From contig NZ_CP029295.1 of assembly GCF_003332325.1 (NCBI RefSeq), positions 186,001-250,000 on the forward strand: a stretch of DNA of 64,000 bases, written 5' to 3'. The DNA is from [Mycoplasma] phocae. Its GTDB lineage: Bacteria > Bacillota_I > Bacilli_A > Mycoplasmatales > Metamycoplasmataceae. The notes beneath the pieces were generated by a model. It made no database searches, was not told the DNA's origin, and was given only the letters and a program-made list of their open reading frames with translations. Positions 46,229 to 57,890 of this stretch are shown here, piece after piece. The position numbers were made by a program, and so were the translations under genes. Within the stretch, counting starts at the first letter, position 1; each line of letters begins with the position of its first letter.

Positions 46229-46840
46229 ATGAAAATTTATTTATATGGAAAAATTGTGCATGTTAGCACTAACTATTTAATTTTAGATCATAATGGTGAA
46301 GGTGAACTTATTTATGTTCCAGATATTCAAAGATTTAAAAAAGAAGAAGTTAAAAAGATATTTATATCAAATGTAATTAATGAATATAACAAAATTACAT
46401 ATGGTTTCGATTGTTTTAAAGAGCTTGTTATCTTTGAAGATCTAATTGCGTTACAAGGATTGGGTCCAAAAACCGCAATCGGTATACTGAATTTAGGATG
46501 AGAAAATGTAATAAATTACATTGCTAATGATGATAGAAAGGCACTAATGGAAGTTTCCTATGTTAATCAACGTGTAGCAAATAATATTATTTTTGCTTAT
46601 CGTGAAAAATATCAAAAATTCTTATCAAAATTAAGTGACGAAGAAATTTCAAAATTTAACGGAAAAATAATGAATAATACTAATACAAGAGAATTTGAAG
46701 ACACTATGAAAATGCTTGGATTCAAATCACAACAAATAAAATATGCGTTGGAGAATATGAGTATTAGTGAAAATATTGAAGAAAGTGTTGAGAGGGCCAT
46801 TAAAATTATAGGAAATAAGATTAATGAAGCAAGAGTTTAG
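46229..46840 (+). CDS. ruvA: Holliday junction DNA helicase RuvA
   Basis: RuvA binds four-way junctions and loads RuvB for branch migration. The 203-residue protein has the N-terminal OB fold (MKIYLYGKIVHVSTNYLILD), the helix-hairpin-helix LQGLGPKTAIGILNLGWEN and a C-terminal RuvB-binding helix. TAGGAGAG precedes the ATG. It overlaps ruvB by 17 bases. No ruvC is present, as usual in mycoplasmas. Confidence 0.93.
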
Positions 46841-47774
46841 GGTTGATTCCTTTGATAGATTCATTGGCCAAAATAAAATAACTAGTATTCTAAAGATAAT
46901 GATATCATCTGCCAATGAACAACAATCAATGATTGACCATATTTTATTTTATGGACCCCCAGGATTAGGAAAGACAAGCTTAGCAAAAATTATTGCAAAT
47001 GAGTTTAAAACTAATATCGTTTATGTTCAAGGTCCGATGATTGAAAAGAAAAGCGATGTTTTAACAATTTTTTCGTCCATTCAAGAAAATGACATCATTT
47101 TTATTGATGAAATTCACGCAATGAATAAAAATGTTGAAGAGCTATTTTATTCTGCCATGGAAGATTTTGCAATTGATATTGCTTTAGGTGTTGATGGAAA
47201 CAAAAAAATAATGCGCTTAAAATTAAAAAAATTTTCACTTATTGCCGCAACAACAAAATTTAATTTATTATCAAAACCATTAAAAGATAGATTTGGTTAT
47301 ATTGGTAAATTACAACCCTATTCAAATAAGGAAATTGAAAAAATTATTAATCAGTCAACAGCTGCTAATTCAATAAAAATTGATAAGGAATCAATTGAAT
47401 ATATTGCTAAACATTCAAGACAGACACCGAGAATAGCAAATAATTTGTTAAAAAGAGTCAATGATTTTTGTATTTATGAAAAACAAAAAAAGATTACCAT
47501 TGACACTGTAAAATCAGCTTTTGAATATTTAGATATTTATTTATATGGTTTGTATTTACCACAAATTGAATATTTAAAAGCACTAAATAAAACGTTTTAT
47601 AATAGATATGCATCCTTGGATTCAATTTCATCAATTATTAAAGATGATAGGAGTTCTATTTTAAATGAAATTGAACCTCTACTTTTAATTTATAAGTTAA
47701 TAGAAAAATCGTCAAGAGGAAGGCGGATAACAAATGAGGGAATAAAATATTTAGAAGAGCAAAAACTTATTTAA
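46824..47774 (+). CDS. ruvB: Holliday junction DNA helicase RuvB
   Basis: Hexameric AAA+ motor that drives branch migration with RuvA. The protein has 316 residues. Walker A is GPPGLGKTS (residues 44-52) and Walker B is FIDEIH (residues 93-98). Sensor segment LIAATTKFN and the winged-helix end RGRRITNEGIKYL are also seen. The N-terminus is short compared with other RuvB (about 330), starting directly at RVDSFDRFIGQ. It is coupled to ruvA by overlap. Confidence 0.96.
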   Translation: MKQEFRVDSFDRFIGQNKITSILKIMISSANEQQSMIDHILFYGPPGLGKTSLAKIIANEFKTNIVYVQGPMIEKKSDVLTIFSSIQENDIIFIDEIHAMNKNVEELFYSAMEDFAIDIALGVDGNKKIMRLKLKKFSLIAATTKFNLLSKPLKDRFGYIGKLQPYSNKEIEKIINQSTAANSIKIDKESIEYIAKHSRQTPRIANNLLKRVNDFCIYEKQKKITIDTVKSAFEYLDIYLYGLYLPQIEYLKALNKTFYNRYASLDSISSIIKDDRSSILNEIEPLLLIYKLIEKSSRGRRITNEGIKYLEEQKLI

Positions 47775-47784
47775 AAAAAAGAAT

Positions 47785-47809
47785 AAGAGTTTTAGTATAA
47801 TTATATGCT
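47785..47809 (+). promoter_or_regulatory. Promoter of secDF, leaderless
   Basis: TATAAT at 47796-47801 ends 8 bases before the ATG at 47810. There is no Shine-Dalgarno site, so the transcript should begin at or just before the start codon. Confidence 0.6.
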
Positions 47810-50455
47810 ATGAAAAAGGCAAAATTTATTAATAATAAGTTTAGATGATTTTTAAACATATTTTTTATAATTATCATGATTCTAGCAATTGTTTTCGGCG
47901 GAGTTTTTTATTTAGGACCAAAACTAAAAGAAAATTCATCAAATCAGGTTTCTAATGCCAAAATTGGTTTGAAAATACAACCTAGAAATTTAGATGGTCA
48001 AAATAAGACAACTAATCCACATGATATTATAAATTTGACACAAAAATATATCCAGAGTAAAAATGGTGCTTTAACATCAGCATACTCTTTTAAACTACTA
48101 TCAAATTCACTAGTATCAATCACTGGAAATGATGTTAAAAGTGATGAAGAATTAAATCGATTAATTTCTAATTTGGTTAATAAACCATATCTAACACTTA
48201 CTGATGAAAAAGGAAATCCATTGTTCTATAAAGGAAACTTTATTTCAAGAATTCCTAATCCAAATGTTGAAAATCGGATCAATAAAACATTAGAAGATTT
48301 TATCAATGATGGTCCGGAAGATTATAATATTAATTTATTAGAAAATCCAGCAACTACTTATAATAGGGGCGGAATAAGACAAAGAATTCAAGTTAAATTA
48401 GATAGAATAGGTTGAGAACAATTTATTCAATTATCAAATGAATATTTTTATCGAAATATTATAAATAACAACAATAATTCAAATCCTAATAATCCATCTC
48501 TAAAAGTCTATTTTTGATTAAACTTACATGATTTTATTAGAGAAGCAAAAGAAAAATTTCCAGAAGATTGAAAAAAATCAGGTGAAAATCCAGTTAACTT
48601 TGCTTATATTAATAATAGTGCTAATCCAGAAGAAAGAAAAGATGAAAATGGTAGAGTTATTGAAACTAAACCACCAGTTTTAAAATTAAATGAAATTAAT
48701 GCAAGACAGTATTTAATAAGTAGCGAAAATCCAGCTGCTCTATTATCTCCTGATAAAAGTGAATCATCATTTTATTTAATTAATAGAAACGAACATGGGT
48801 TAACCGATGAGGCTATTGCCTATGCAATTAATTACTCTTATTTACCATTTAATTTTGTTAAAGAATATAGTTATTTCAACGTTAATTTAAGTAATAATCA
48901 AAATAATTATTTAATTGTTATCGCAATCTTATTTTCATTATTTTCATTATTTTTAATTGCTAAATATAGATTATTGGGATTCATATCATTATTATCACTA
49001 GGTTTCTTTATCTTTGTATTCCTATCAATAATTACGGCATTTAATATTTCTATAACACCGATTATAGCCTTCGCAATAGTGTTTATGATATTCATCGTTT
49101 TTGAATTAATTCATAATAAGCTATCAATTTTTAAAAAAGAAATTAATGAAGGTTCAAATGCAAATAAGGCTATTAACAAATTATCTAAACATGGTTTTAT
49201 TGTTGGTCTTGATAGTATTGCGATTTTAATTATTAGTTCAATTATTGCTATATTTATTAGCTTTTTATATGTCAATACGCTTGGAACAATAATTTTTATT
49301 GGTTCCCTATTAGCACTGTTTACCGTAGTTGTTATTAATACATTATTGTTAAAAAGTATTGTAAAAACAGAAACATTTGACAAAAACTCAAGTGCCTTAG
49401 TTTATAAAAATCAAAAAGCATATACTTTTGTAAGTAAGTTCGATTTAATAACTAAATCAAAATATTTCACAATAATTTTTGCGGTAATTGCTATTTTAAC
49501 AATAGTAATTTGAGGAATCTTTGCTGGAGTAAACGGATCTGCATTAAATGGTTTAAATTTGACCAATGAAGCAAAATATTCTTTTTATTACACATTAAGT
49601 ACTGGTTCAAACAATAGTTTATCTTTAGAATCAGCGCAAGAAATAGCTAATTATATTAGAAATAATTCTCAAGCTCAAGCAAATGTTTTACTTCAAAACA
49701 TGTCAAATATTGTTGGCTCAAGAGTTTATATGGTTGAAGTATGATCAAATTCGGATATTTCTAGCCTAATAAATTCACCAAACTTACCACATTCATTAGA
49801 GCTAATTGAGAAGTCAATGAATGAAATTAGAATCTTAGATTTAGGACTTAATATTGGACTATTAATGGGAATAATAGTTGCTTCATTATCATTAGTATTT
49901 GTATACTTTAGTATGAGATTTTCATTAATCGCAGCTTTAATTGTAATTATAAAAGAAGCACTAATTATTATTTTTGTGATGTTATTCACAATTATTACTT
50001 ATACTAATATTAATAATAGTATTTTTGGAACTTTAGTTCTGTTAACCATGTTGAACATTGTTGATTCAGCGATTAGTTCTCAAAGAATAAAAGAAGAATT
50101 TAAAAAAGATTTAAACACAAAAAATTTCATTTACGAAAAAGAAAAAATTGATGAATTGTTTAAAATTTACATACAAGATATTTTCTTTAGACAAGCTATA
50201 AACATTTTTGTAGCAATTGCGCTAATGTCTGTAATCCTACCACTAATTACTAATTTAAATCCTACATTTGTTATAAGTTTAAGTCTTGGAATTATTTCTT
50301 TAAGTTTAATAAACATATTCCTAATACCAAACATATGAAGACTGTTATATATTAAGAAATATGAAATTAAGAAAAATAGAATAAAAAATAACTATTGAAA
50401 AACAGAAGAAATAGAAGAACAAACATTTATTGGAATTAATGATTTTTCAATTTAG
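47810..50455 (+). CDS. secDF: Protein translocase subunit SecDF (fused)
   Basis: SecD and SecF help pull proteins through SecYEG using the proton gradient. Here they are one 881-residue chain. The first span (FLNIFFIIIMILAIVFGGVFYLG) is followed by a large external P1-type domain with GGIRQRIQVKLD. A membrane bundle comes next (RLLGFISLLSLGFFIFVF, TAFNISITPIIAFAIVFMIF), then a second loop and bundle (ILDLGLNIGLLMGIIVASLS, LLTMLNIVDSAISSQRIKEE). Several UGA Trp codons are used. SecDF is the first gene of secDF-hisS-aspS-secG-rnr. Confidence 0.85.
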
Positions 50456-50470
50456 TAAAAAGGGGAATGG

Positions 50471-51730
50471 ATGTTTAAAAGATTAAAAGGAATGAAAGAT
50501 ATTTTTAAAAAAGAAGCAGTAATTTTAGAATATATTAAGGCTTCCTTTTTTAAAATTGCAACCAATTATAATTTCGATTTCATTGAAACACCACTGTTAG
50601 AAGATATCAACCTGTTTGTTAGATCATCAGGAGAAATGAGTGATATTGTTTCTAAAGAAATGTATCACTTTAAGGATAATAGTGGAAAAGAAATTGCTCT
50701 AAGACCAGAGGGAACTGCTTCTGCTATTAGAGCATTCGTTGAAAATAAAATTAATAACTTAGAAAATAGTAAATTATTTTATTTTGGTCCTATGTTTAGA
50801 CACGAGCGTCCTCAAAAAGGTCGCTTTCGTCAATTTAATCAAGGTGGAGTTGAAATTATCGAAAATAAAAGTATTAATGCTAATTTTGAAATTATTAAAC
50901 TTGCGCTGGATTTTTTACATGCGATCAAAATTAGTGATTTTACTCTGGAAATAAATAATTTAGGTTCAATGGAAACTAGAACTAAATATATTAAAGTGCT
51001 AAAGGATTATTTTACCTTACATCAAAATGAATTGTCTGAAATTTCAAAACAAAGACTCGAAAAAAATGTTTTGAGAATATTAGATGATAAGGATGAATCA
51101 AAAAAGACATTTGTTAAAAATGCTCCAAAATTAATTGATTATTTATCCAAAGAAGAATTACATGATTTTAACGAGCTTTTAAATAAACTTAACGACTTCA
51201 ATATTAAATATAAATTGAACCCCTATTTAGTAAGAGGCTTAGATTATTACAATGATGTTGTTTTTGAATTTGTTTCAAATTCTGAAGCCCTAGGTAGTAA
51301 ATCCACAATATTAGCAGGTGGAAGATATGATGGGATGATAAATTCTTTTGGCGGACCTAATCTAGGTTCAATTGGATTTGCCTTTGGGGTTGAAAGATTA
51401 CTTGAGATTATCAATTTTAACTTTGATAAATATGAGGAATTAGTCGAAAATAATCTTATCCTAATAGCATTTTTAAATGAAGAAGAAGAACAAGAAATAC
51501 TTAAGATTGCATATGAACTAAGAAAGTCATTTAAAGTCAAATTAATTAACAGTAAAATTAATATTAAACAATTATTTAAATTACAATATAAATATAATCC
51601 TCGTTACTTAATTTTCAAAGAACTGAACTCAAAAAATAATGAAATTAAAGTTAAAACCTTTAAAAGTGAAAAAAGTATTGTGTATAATGGAAATGATAAT
51701 TTTCAAAATCAAATTAGGGAATTGGAGTAA
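50471..51730 (+). CDS. hisS: Histidyl-tRNA synthetase
   Basis: Class II synthetase for histidine. The 419-residue protein starts MFKRLKGMKDIFKKEA, has class II motif 2 MFRHERPQKGRFRQFNQGGVE, the histidine motifs VRGLDYYNDVVFE and GGRYDGMI, and motif 3 SIGFAFGVERLLEI. AAAGGGGAATGG lies before the ATG. It contains no Trp codon. Confidence 0.96.
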   Translation: MFKRLKGMKDIFKKEAVILEYIKASFFKIATNYNFDFIETPLLEDINLFVRSSGEMSDIVSKEMYHFKDNSGKEIALRPEGTASAIRAFVENKINNLENSKLFYFGPMFRHERPQKGRFRQFNQGGVEIIENKSINANFEIIKLALDFLHAIKISDFTLEINNLGSMETRTKYIKVLKDYFTLHQNELSEISKQRLEKNVLRILDDKDESKKTFVKNAPKLIDYLSKEELHDFNELLNKLNDFNIKYKLNPYLVRGLDYYNDVVFEFVSNSEALGSKSTILAGGRYDGMINSFGGPNLGSIGFAFGVERLLEIINFNFDKYEELVENNLILIAFLNEEEEQEILKIAYELRKSFKVKLINSKINIKQLFKLQYKYNPRYLIFKELNSKNNEIKVKTFKSEKSIVYNGNDNFQNQIRELE

Positions 51731-51734
51731 AAAA

Positions 51735-53408
51735 ATGAAAAAATATTATTGCGGAAACATAAATTTATCAAATTTAAATCAAGAAATTGAATTATTTGGA
51801 TGAATTGCTAACAAAAGAAAATTTAAACAACAAACTTTTATAGATTTTAGAGATTCAACTGGTCTAATTCAACTAGTTTTAGAAAATGTTTCAGATCCTA
51901 AATTAACAAAAGAAAGTTGTTTGAAAATAAATGGAATTGTTAAGAAAAGAATAGAAGCTAATCCAGAGATGAAAACAGGAGAAATTGAAATATATGTATC
52001 AAGTTATCAAATTTTAAATTCATCTAAACAAATTCCATTTGAAATTGGAAATAAAAATATTAATAACCCAAATGAAGATCTTAGATTAGAATATCGTTTC
52101 TTAGATTTAAGAGAAGAAAAAATGTTGTTTAATCTTAGATTGAGACACCAATTGAATTTAGCAATCAGAAACTTCTTCAATAAAAAAGGTTTTATCGAAG
52201 TCGAAACTCCAATTCTAGCTAAATCAACGCCAGAAGGTGCAAGAGATTATTTAGTTCCAACAAGACGTAAAGGAAAGTTTTTTGCTTTGCCACAATCACC
52301 ACAATTATTTAAACAACTCTTAATGGCATCTGGAATTGAAAAATATTTTCAAATAGCTAGAGTGTTTAGAGATGAAGATTTAAGAAAAGATAGACAACCA
52401 GAATTCACACAACTTGATATTGAAATGTCATTTAGCAATCAAGAAGAATTATTTAATTTATGCGAACAAATGTGACAAGAAATTTTAGAACCACTTGGAC
52501 ATAAAATAAAAGCACCTTTTCCAAGAATGGACTTTGATTATTCAATGAATCATTATGGAAATGATAAACCTGATACAAGATTTGAATTTCTTATTCAAGA
52601 TTACACAGAAGAACTTGGCAAAAATTACAATAATGAATTTGTCAAAGCAATTATCTTTGACCGAGACATTACTGAAAATAAAAAAATCGTTAATGAAATT
52701 TTCAAAAAAAACAATGGTAGCACTTTAGATATTATTGATATTAATAATTCTAAAAGTGAAATTGCAAACTTTTTTAAACATAACAAAGAAGCAAAAGCTT
52801 TAAAATCTCCATTTGCTATTATTTCAGCAAATCAAGATAAAGACGATGCCTTAAAATCACTAGGAGCAGTAAGAACATTATTGAATGAACTTTATAATCT
52901 TGCTAATCCTAATAAACTTAATTTTATTTGAATTGTTAATTGACCGATGTTTGAATTTGATAAAGAAACTAAGACATACGCTCCTGCACATCATGCTTTC
53001 ACACAATTTGAAGAATCAACTCTTAAGTATTTAGAAACTGGAGAATTTGATAAAGTTAAAGCAAAATCTTATGACTTAGTTTTAAACGGATTTGAATTAG
53101 GTTCTGGTTCAATCAGAATACATGATCCACTAATTCAAAAAAAGATGTTTGATATTCTTAATATTTCAGAAAAAGAACAAAAAAATCGTTTTGGTTTTTT
53201 CCTAAAATCATTTGATTATGGCTTGCCTCCACACAATGGCGTAGCATTTGGAATTGAAAGAATTCTAATGATACTAACCAATTCGAAATCAATTCGAGAC
53301 GTAATAGCTTTTCCTAAAAATGCCAAAGGAATTGACTTACTTACAAATGCACCATCCGATGTTACGTTAGAGCAATTAAATGAGTATGGTCTTGATATCA
53401 AAAAATAA
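51735..53408 (+). CDS. aspS: Aspartyl-tRNA synthetase
   Basis: Class II synthetase for aspartate. The 557-residue protein has an N-terminal OB anticodon-binding domain ([20 protein letters not shown]) and the catalytic core with [20 protein letters not shown] (motif 2) and [20 protein letters not shown] (motif 3). Between them sits a reduced bacterial-type insertion. It starts 4 bases after hisS, a common pairing in Firmicutes. UGA Trp occurs in several places (QMWQEIL, FIWIVNW). Confidence 0.96.
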
Positions 53409-53422
53409 AAGAGGAGAATAAA

Positions 53423-53674
53423 ATGGCAGCAGTTACAATTATTTTAATTACATTTTTAATGATCATATCATTTTCAATTGTTGGAATTTCTTTTATGATG
53501 GCACCAGATTCAAACAGTTTTAGTGGAGCTTTAGTTGGAAGCAATGATTTAGACTTATTTAAAGTTTCAAAAGAAAGGGGAATCAAAAAAGTTTTAAAGT
53601 GATCGATGATTACCTTAGGTATTTTATTATTCACCTTATCACTAGCATTGAGAATAATTATTCAACAAGGTTAA
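53423..53674 (+). CDS. secG: Protein translocase subunit SecG
   Basis: The 83-residue product has two membrane spans, MAAVTIILITFLMIISFSIV and WSMITLGILLFTLSLALRII. Between them is the SecG-like MMAPDSNSFSGALVGSND segment. SecG stabilises SecYE during export. GAGGAG precedes the ATG. The location directly before rnr matches the secG-rnr-smpB-ssrA order of Firmicutes. Confidence 0.88.
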
Positions 53675-53679
53675 AAAAT

Positions 53680-55818
53680 ATGTTATATACAAAAAATAAA
53701 GAAAAAACTACAAATTTAAAAATTACAAAACAACAAATTTTAGATTTGATAATACAAAAAAAGGAATTAGCTTTTATTCAAATTGCTAGAATACTAAGAA
53801 TTCCCCCACAATTAAATAATGAATTAACTTTAAAAATAAACGAATTAATTAAAGAAAATTTAATTGAAGAAAACCGTGAAAAAAAATATATTCCTATTTA
53901 CTTTTTATTTGATTTTGAAGGTACAATTTCGATAACAAATAAACGTCTTGGGTTTTTAGATTTTGAAATTAATTCAGAATCTAAAAGCGCTTTTTTAAAT
54001 TCAAAACAATTACGAGCATCATTAGATGGTGATCTTGTTTTGGCGAAAATATACTACTATTATGATGCTAATAATAATTTACTATATAAGGCTAATCTAA
54101 TCAAAGTAATAAAACACAATAAAAAAATTGTTATTGGTACAATTAATCAATTCAATAATAAATTCTATTTTAATGCTTTTGACGATCGCAATAAAGCCAA
54201 TTTCATACTAGCTAATGATAAAGATATTCCTGATGACATAACAAACAAAGATCTTGTTAGTTGTGAAATTTTAGAACCTAATTCTGATTATGTCAAAGTT
54301 GCGTTTAAAAAGCGAATATCAAATCTGGATCATGATGATTATAATATTGAAAAAATCATGGCTTCAAACGATGTTTCGCGAGAATTTAATTTAGATGTTT
54401 TAGAATATACAAAGAGTCTACCAATCGAAGTAAGTGAAGACGAAATTGCTAACCGAGTTGATCTTAGAAATTTAATGACCGTTACTATTGATGGCCTTGA
54501 TACTAAAGATTTTGATGATGCTATTTCATGTTACAAACTCGACAATGGTAATTGAAAATTATTTATTCATATTGCTGATGTTTCATACTATGTTAAAGAA
54601 GGTGATCCAATCGATACTGAAGCACTTGCTAGAGGAACAAGTATTTATTTACCTGACAAAGTAATTCCGATGTTGCCATTTGAATTATCTAATGGAATTT
54701 GTTCTCTTAACCCAAATGTTTGAAGAAATTGTATAACTTTGGAAACCGAAATTGACAATAATGGCAATAATATTAATTCAAAAATATATGCTAGTGTTAT
54801 TGAATCAAATTATCGATTAACATATGACCAAGTTAATCAATATTTTCAAAGTCAGATAAATATTCCTAATGATGTTTCTAAGCTTTTAGATTCATCAAGA
54901 AAAGTAGCTAAAATTTTAAAAACAAAAAAAGAATCAGAGGGATATGTCGATTTTGAAATTAAAGAATCAAAAGTTATTATGAAAGATAACAAAGTGGTTG
55001 ACATTGTTGTCAAAGAAGAAGGCGAAAGTGAAAAATTAATTGAGCATTTTATGATTCATGCAAATGAAACAGTTGCCGAAATTATGATTGCTCACAAAAT
55101 TCCTTCAATTTTTAGAGTTCATGATAAACCATCTGATGATAAATTATATGCCTTGCAGGAATTATTAAAATTTAGCAATATGAAAAATATTTCTGTTCCA
55201 ATGGATGGCGATCCTAGATCATTTGCTGAAATGATAGAAAAAATTAAAAGTAATTCTTTTGACGATTATTTAAAAATGGCAATGCTAAAAACTATGCAAA
55301 AAGCAATTTATTCCTCAAAAAATATTGGTCACTTTGGTCTAGGTTCAAAAGCATATTCTCATTTCACAAGTCCAATTAGAAGATATCCCGATTTATTGCT
55401 GCACCGTTTAATTAGAAATTATATTTTTCAAACTAAAACTTTGGATGAAGATAGTAGTAATAAACTTAGCGCTAAAATTGAAGAAATTGCATTAAAAAAT
55501 TCGGAATCAGAAAAAATTGCGATGACTGTTGAAAGAGATATTGTTGATATTAGAAAAGCAGAATTTTTTGATAAATTAATTAATCAAAAATTTGATGCAA
55601 CATTGACAAACATTGAAAAATTTGGGGCATTTTTCAATATTGATAAATACCAAACAAGTGTATTAATAAGATTTGAAAACATGGATGATAATGTTCTAAA
55701 AATTAACGATTTTTTAGCTAAAGGAGCTAAGACTTCATTAAGTGTTGGAAAAAAATACTTAATACAAATCACCTCAATTGATCGTGAAAAAGGAAATATT
55801 AATGCTATGTTAGTTTAA
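53680..55818 (+). CDS. rnr: Ribonuclease R
   Basis: RNase R is a processive 3'-5' exonuclease that digests structured RNA and, with tmRNA, faulty messages. The protein has 712 residues. The start is the ATG at 53680, 5 bases after secG. A longer frame upstream only runs through secG. Domains in order are an N-terminal winged helix, cold-shock folds, the RNB core with catalytic acidic cluster [13 protein letters not shown] near residue 270, [12 protein letters not shown]-like ([19 protein letters not shown]), and a C-terminal S1 domain. It is followed 28 bases later by smpB. Confidence 0.96.
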
Positions 55819-55824
55819 CATCGC

Positions 55825-55846
55825 ATTTTTTTTGTAAAATTATACT
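55825..55846 (+). promoter_or_regulatory. Possible leaderless promoter of smpB
   Basis: TAAAAT at 55835-55840 ends 6 bases before the smpB ATG and no Shine-Dalgarno site is seen. Confidence 0.45.
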
Positions 55847-56278
55847 ATGTCAAAACTAATTATCAAAAATAAATTTGCTAAATCAGATTACGAAATTGAC
55901 AATAAATATGAGTGTGGAATTGAATTATTAGGATGAGAAGTTAAAAGTTTACGAGCAGCTAATGCAAAACTTGATAATGCTTTTTGTTCTATTAGTTCTA
56001 AAAACGAACTTTGATTAAATAACTTAAATATTGCTCAATATATGCATGTAAAAGGTGATTCTTATCGGACAAGAAAACTTTTAATGCATAAAAATGAAAT
56101 CTTAAGGTTAAAAAATAAACAGGATCGTATGAGTTTAATTTTAATACCTTTAAGTATTTATTGAAAAGATAATCATATTAAAGTTGAAATTGCTTTGGCA
56201 AAAAAATTAAAGAAATTTGACAAGCGTGAAAAAATTAAAGAAGAAGAAATCAAGAAAAGAACAAAACTAATTTATTAG
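55847..56278 (+). CDS. smpB: SsrA-binding protein SmpB
   Basis: SmpB carries tmRNA into stalled ribosomes. The 143-residue protein has NKFAKSDYEIDNKYECGIEL, GWEVKSLRAANAKLDNAFC and RTRKLLMHKNEI, all family signatures, and a basic C-terminal tail KKRTKLIY. Its TAG stop overlaps the first base of the tmRNA gene that follows. Confidence 0.96.
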
Positions 56279-56644
56279 GGGATGTAAAGGCTTCGACATA
56301 TGTTAATGCTATTAAACTTCAGTGGTCTTGTAAACCTAAATACTTCTAGGCTTTTTAAGCGCAGAACAAAAAAACGAAAAAGCATCATTTGTTAACTCAA
56401 TGATGTACTCAAACCCAGTTTACGCATACTAGTTAAATTGGTCGATTAGCAAATAGCTCGGTTTGCTAAAATCGTTGAGAGCTTGATAACGAAATTTTAA
56501 CCGCCTTCGTTATGACATTTAGGTTAATCGGCGAATAGAATTTGTTAGTTAATATATTTCGCTTAAATCATTAACTGAATAAACTTGTAAACGTTTAATA
56601 GCGGCGATGTGTGGACCGGGGTTCGATTCCCCGCATCTCCACCA
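56278..56644 (+). ncRNA. ssrA: Transfer-messenger RNA (tmRNA)
   Basis: The 367-base gene begins GGGGATGTAAAGGCTTCGAC and ends GGTTCGATTCCCCGCATCTC then CACCA. The ends pair to form the tRNA-like acceptor stem, and the T-arm is complete. The tag frame starts at GCA (56361), preceded by TTTAAGC, and ends at TAG 56430-56432. The 23-residue tag begins AEQKNEKASF and ends SNPVYAY. It acts with SmpB to rescue stalled ribosomes. A T8 run directly follows the CCA. Confidence 0.95.
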
Positions 56645-56733
56645 TTTTTTTTATTAAATTTAATATTTAATTTAGAAAAGTATATTTATAGATATAATAA
56701 AAGAATAAAAGTATATAAAATAGGAGGAACAAA

Positions 56734-56916
56734 ATGCCAGTTCGTTTAGTAGTTAACCATGATGATGGTTGGGCTGTGAAAAATCCCAAAGGGAAAAAAG
56801 CTTTAAGAATTTTTAAAACTCAAAAGGAAGCTGTGGATTATGCTAAATCACTTAAAGACACCACTTCTGTAAATGTCCAAAGTAAAACCGGAGCTTTTAG
56901 AAAATTCACAAGTTAA
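56734..56916 (+). CDS. DUF2188-like small protein
   Basis: The 60-residue product MPVRLVVNHDDGWAVKNPKG... with TQKEAVDYAKSL fits the DUF2188 pattern (a short domain of a Gly-Trp strand then a helix). Function is unknown. TAGGAGG precedes the ATG. The Trp codon is TGG, unlike most genes here. It ends 3 bases before folD and is probably cotranscribed with it. Confidence 0.75.
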   Translation: MPVRLVVNHDDGWAVKNPKGKKALRIFKTQKEAVDYAKSLKDTTSVNVQSKTGAFRKFTS

Positions 56917-56919
56917 AAT

Positions 56920-57795
56920 ATGTATAAGATTTTAGATGGTAAAAAATTAGCTTCAAGCATCAAAGAAGAAATTAGCGAAATTATTAATAAACTAAATAAA
57001 GACGACATACCAACTTTAGGAATATTACAAGTTGGTGATTTAGCTGAGTCTAATATTTATATAAAACATAAAATAGGGATTGCTAAAGAAATCGGCATGG
57101 AAACTATTTTGATTAAATTAGCAGAAAATTCTAGTGAAGATAGCATTATTGCAGCTATTAATGATTTAAAACAAAAAAGTGATGGATTTATTATTCAGTT
57201 GCCAATGCAAACTAATCAAGTAAAAAATACACAAAAAATTTTAGATCTAATTCCAAAACATCAAGACATTGATGGTTTGAGTTCACTAAATAATGATGTT
57301 GATTATAAACTTATGGATAGTTTTCTACCTGCTACACCATTAGGAATCATAATTTTATTGAAACATTATAATATTTCGTTAACAGGTCAAAATATAGCTG
57401 TTATTGGCCAAAGTAGAATTGTTGGATATCCTTTGTCTAATTATTTTGAACAGCTAAATAATAAAGTTTATCGATATGATAAATTTACGCCAAAAGATAC
57501 AATCATTAAAAATGATATTGTTGTTATTGCTACAGGAGTTAGAAATTCAGTTAGTGTTGACCTAATAAAACCAAATGCTGTTGTTGTTGATGTAGGAATA
57601 CATAGAATTGATGACAAAATTGTTGGTGATGTTGATTTTGACACTTATAAAGATATTGTTTCGTATATTACCCCTGTGCCAGGCGGAGTTGGACCTATGA
57701 CTGTTATTTCATTAATATTAAATCTAATAAAAGCTAAGACCATAGCAAATTCAGGACTCGCTAATTTATATGACAGAATAAAAAAATACTGATAG
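56920..57795 (+). CDS. folD: Bifunctional methylenetetrahydrofolate dehydrogenase/cyclohydrolase FolD
   Basis: FolD interconverts 5,10-methylene-, methenyl- and 10-formyl-tetrahydrofolate for purine, thymidylate and formyl-Met synthesis. The 291-residue protein has the catalytic Lys region SNIYIKHKIGIAKEIGM, GFIIQLPMQ, DVDGLSSLN, the NADP-binding VIGQSRIVGYPL and the signature PVPGGVGPMTV. The frame ends with UGA (Trp) followed at once by TAG. Confidence 0.96.
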
Positions 57796-57803
57796 ATTTT
57801 TTA

Positions 57804-57848
57804 GATATTTAAAAAGGTACAAAACATATTGTATCTTTTTATTTTTTT
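57804..57848 (+). terminator. Terminator of folD
   Basis: AAAGGTACAA/TTGTATCTTT stem with G-T pairs followed by TTTATTTTTTTAT. Confidence 0.7.
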
Positions 57849-57890
57849 ATGTAAAATATTAAAAATATTATTTTTAAAAAGGAGACAAAT

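Noticed and set aside
53599-53679. Upstream extension of rnr
   Set aside because: These codons are secG in another frame. The ATG at 53680 fits RNase R.
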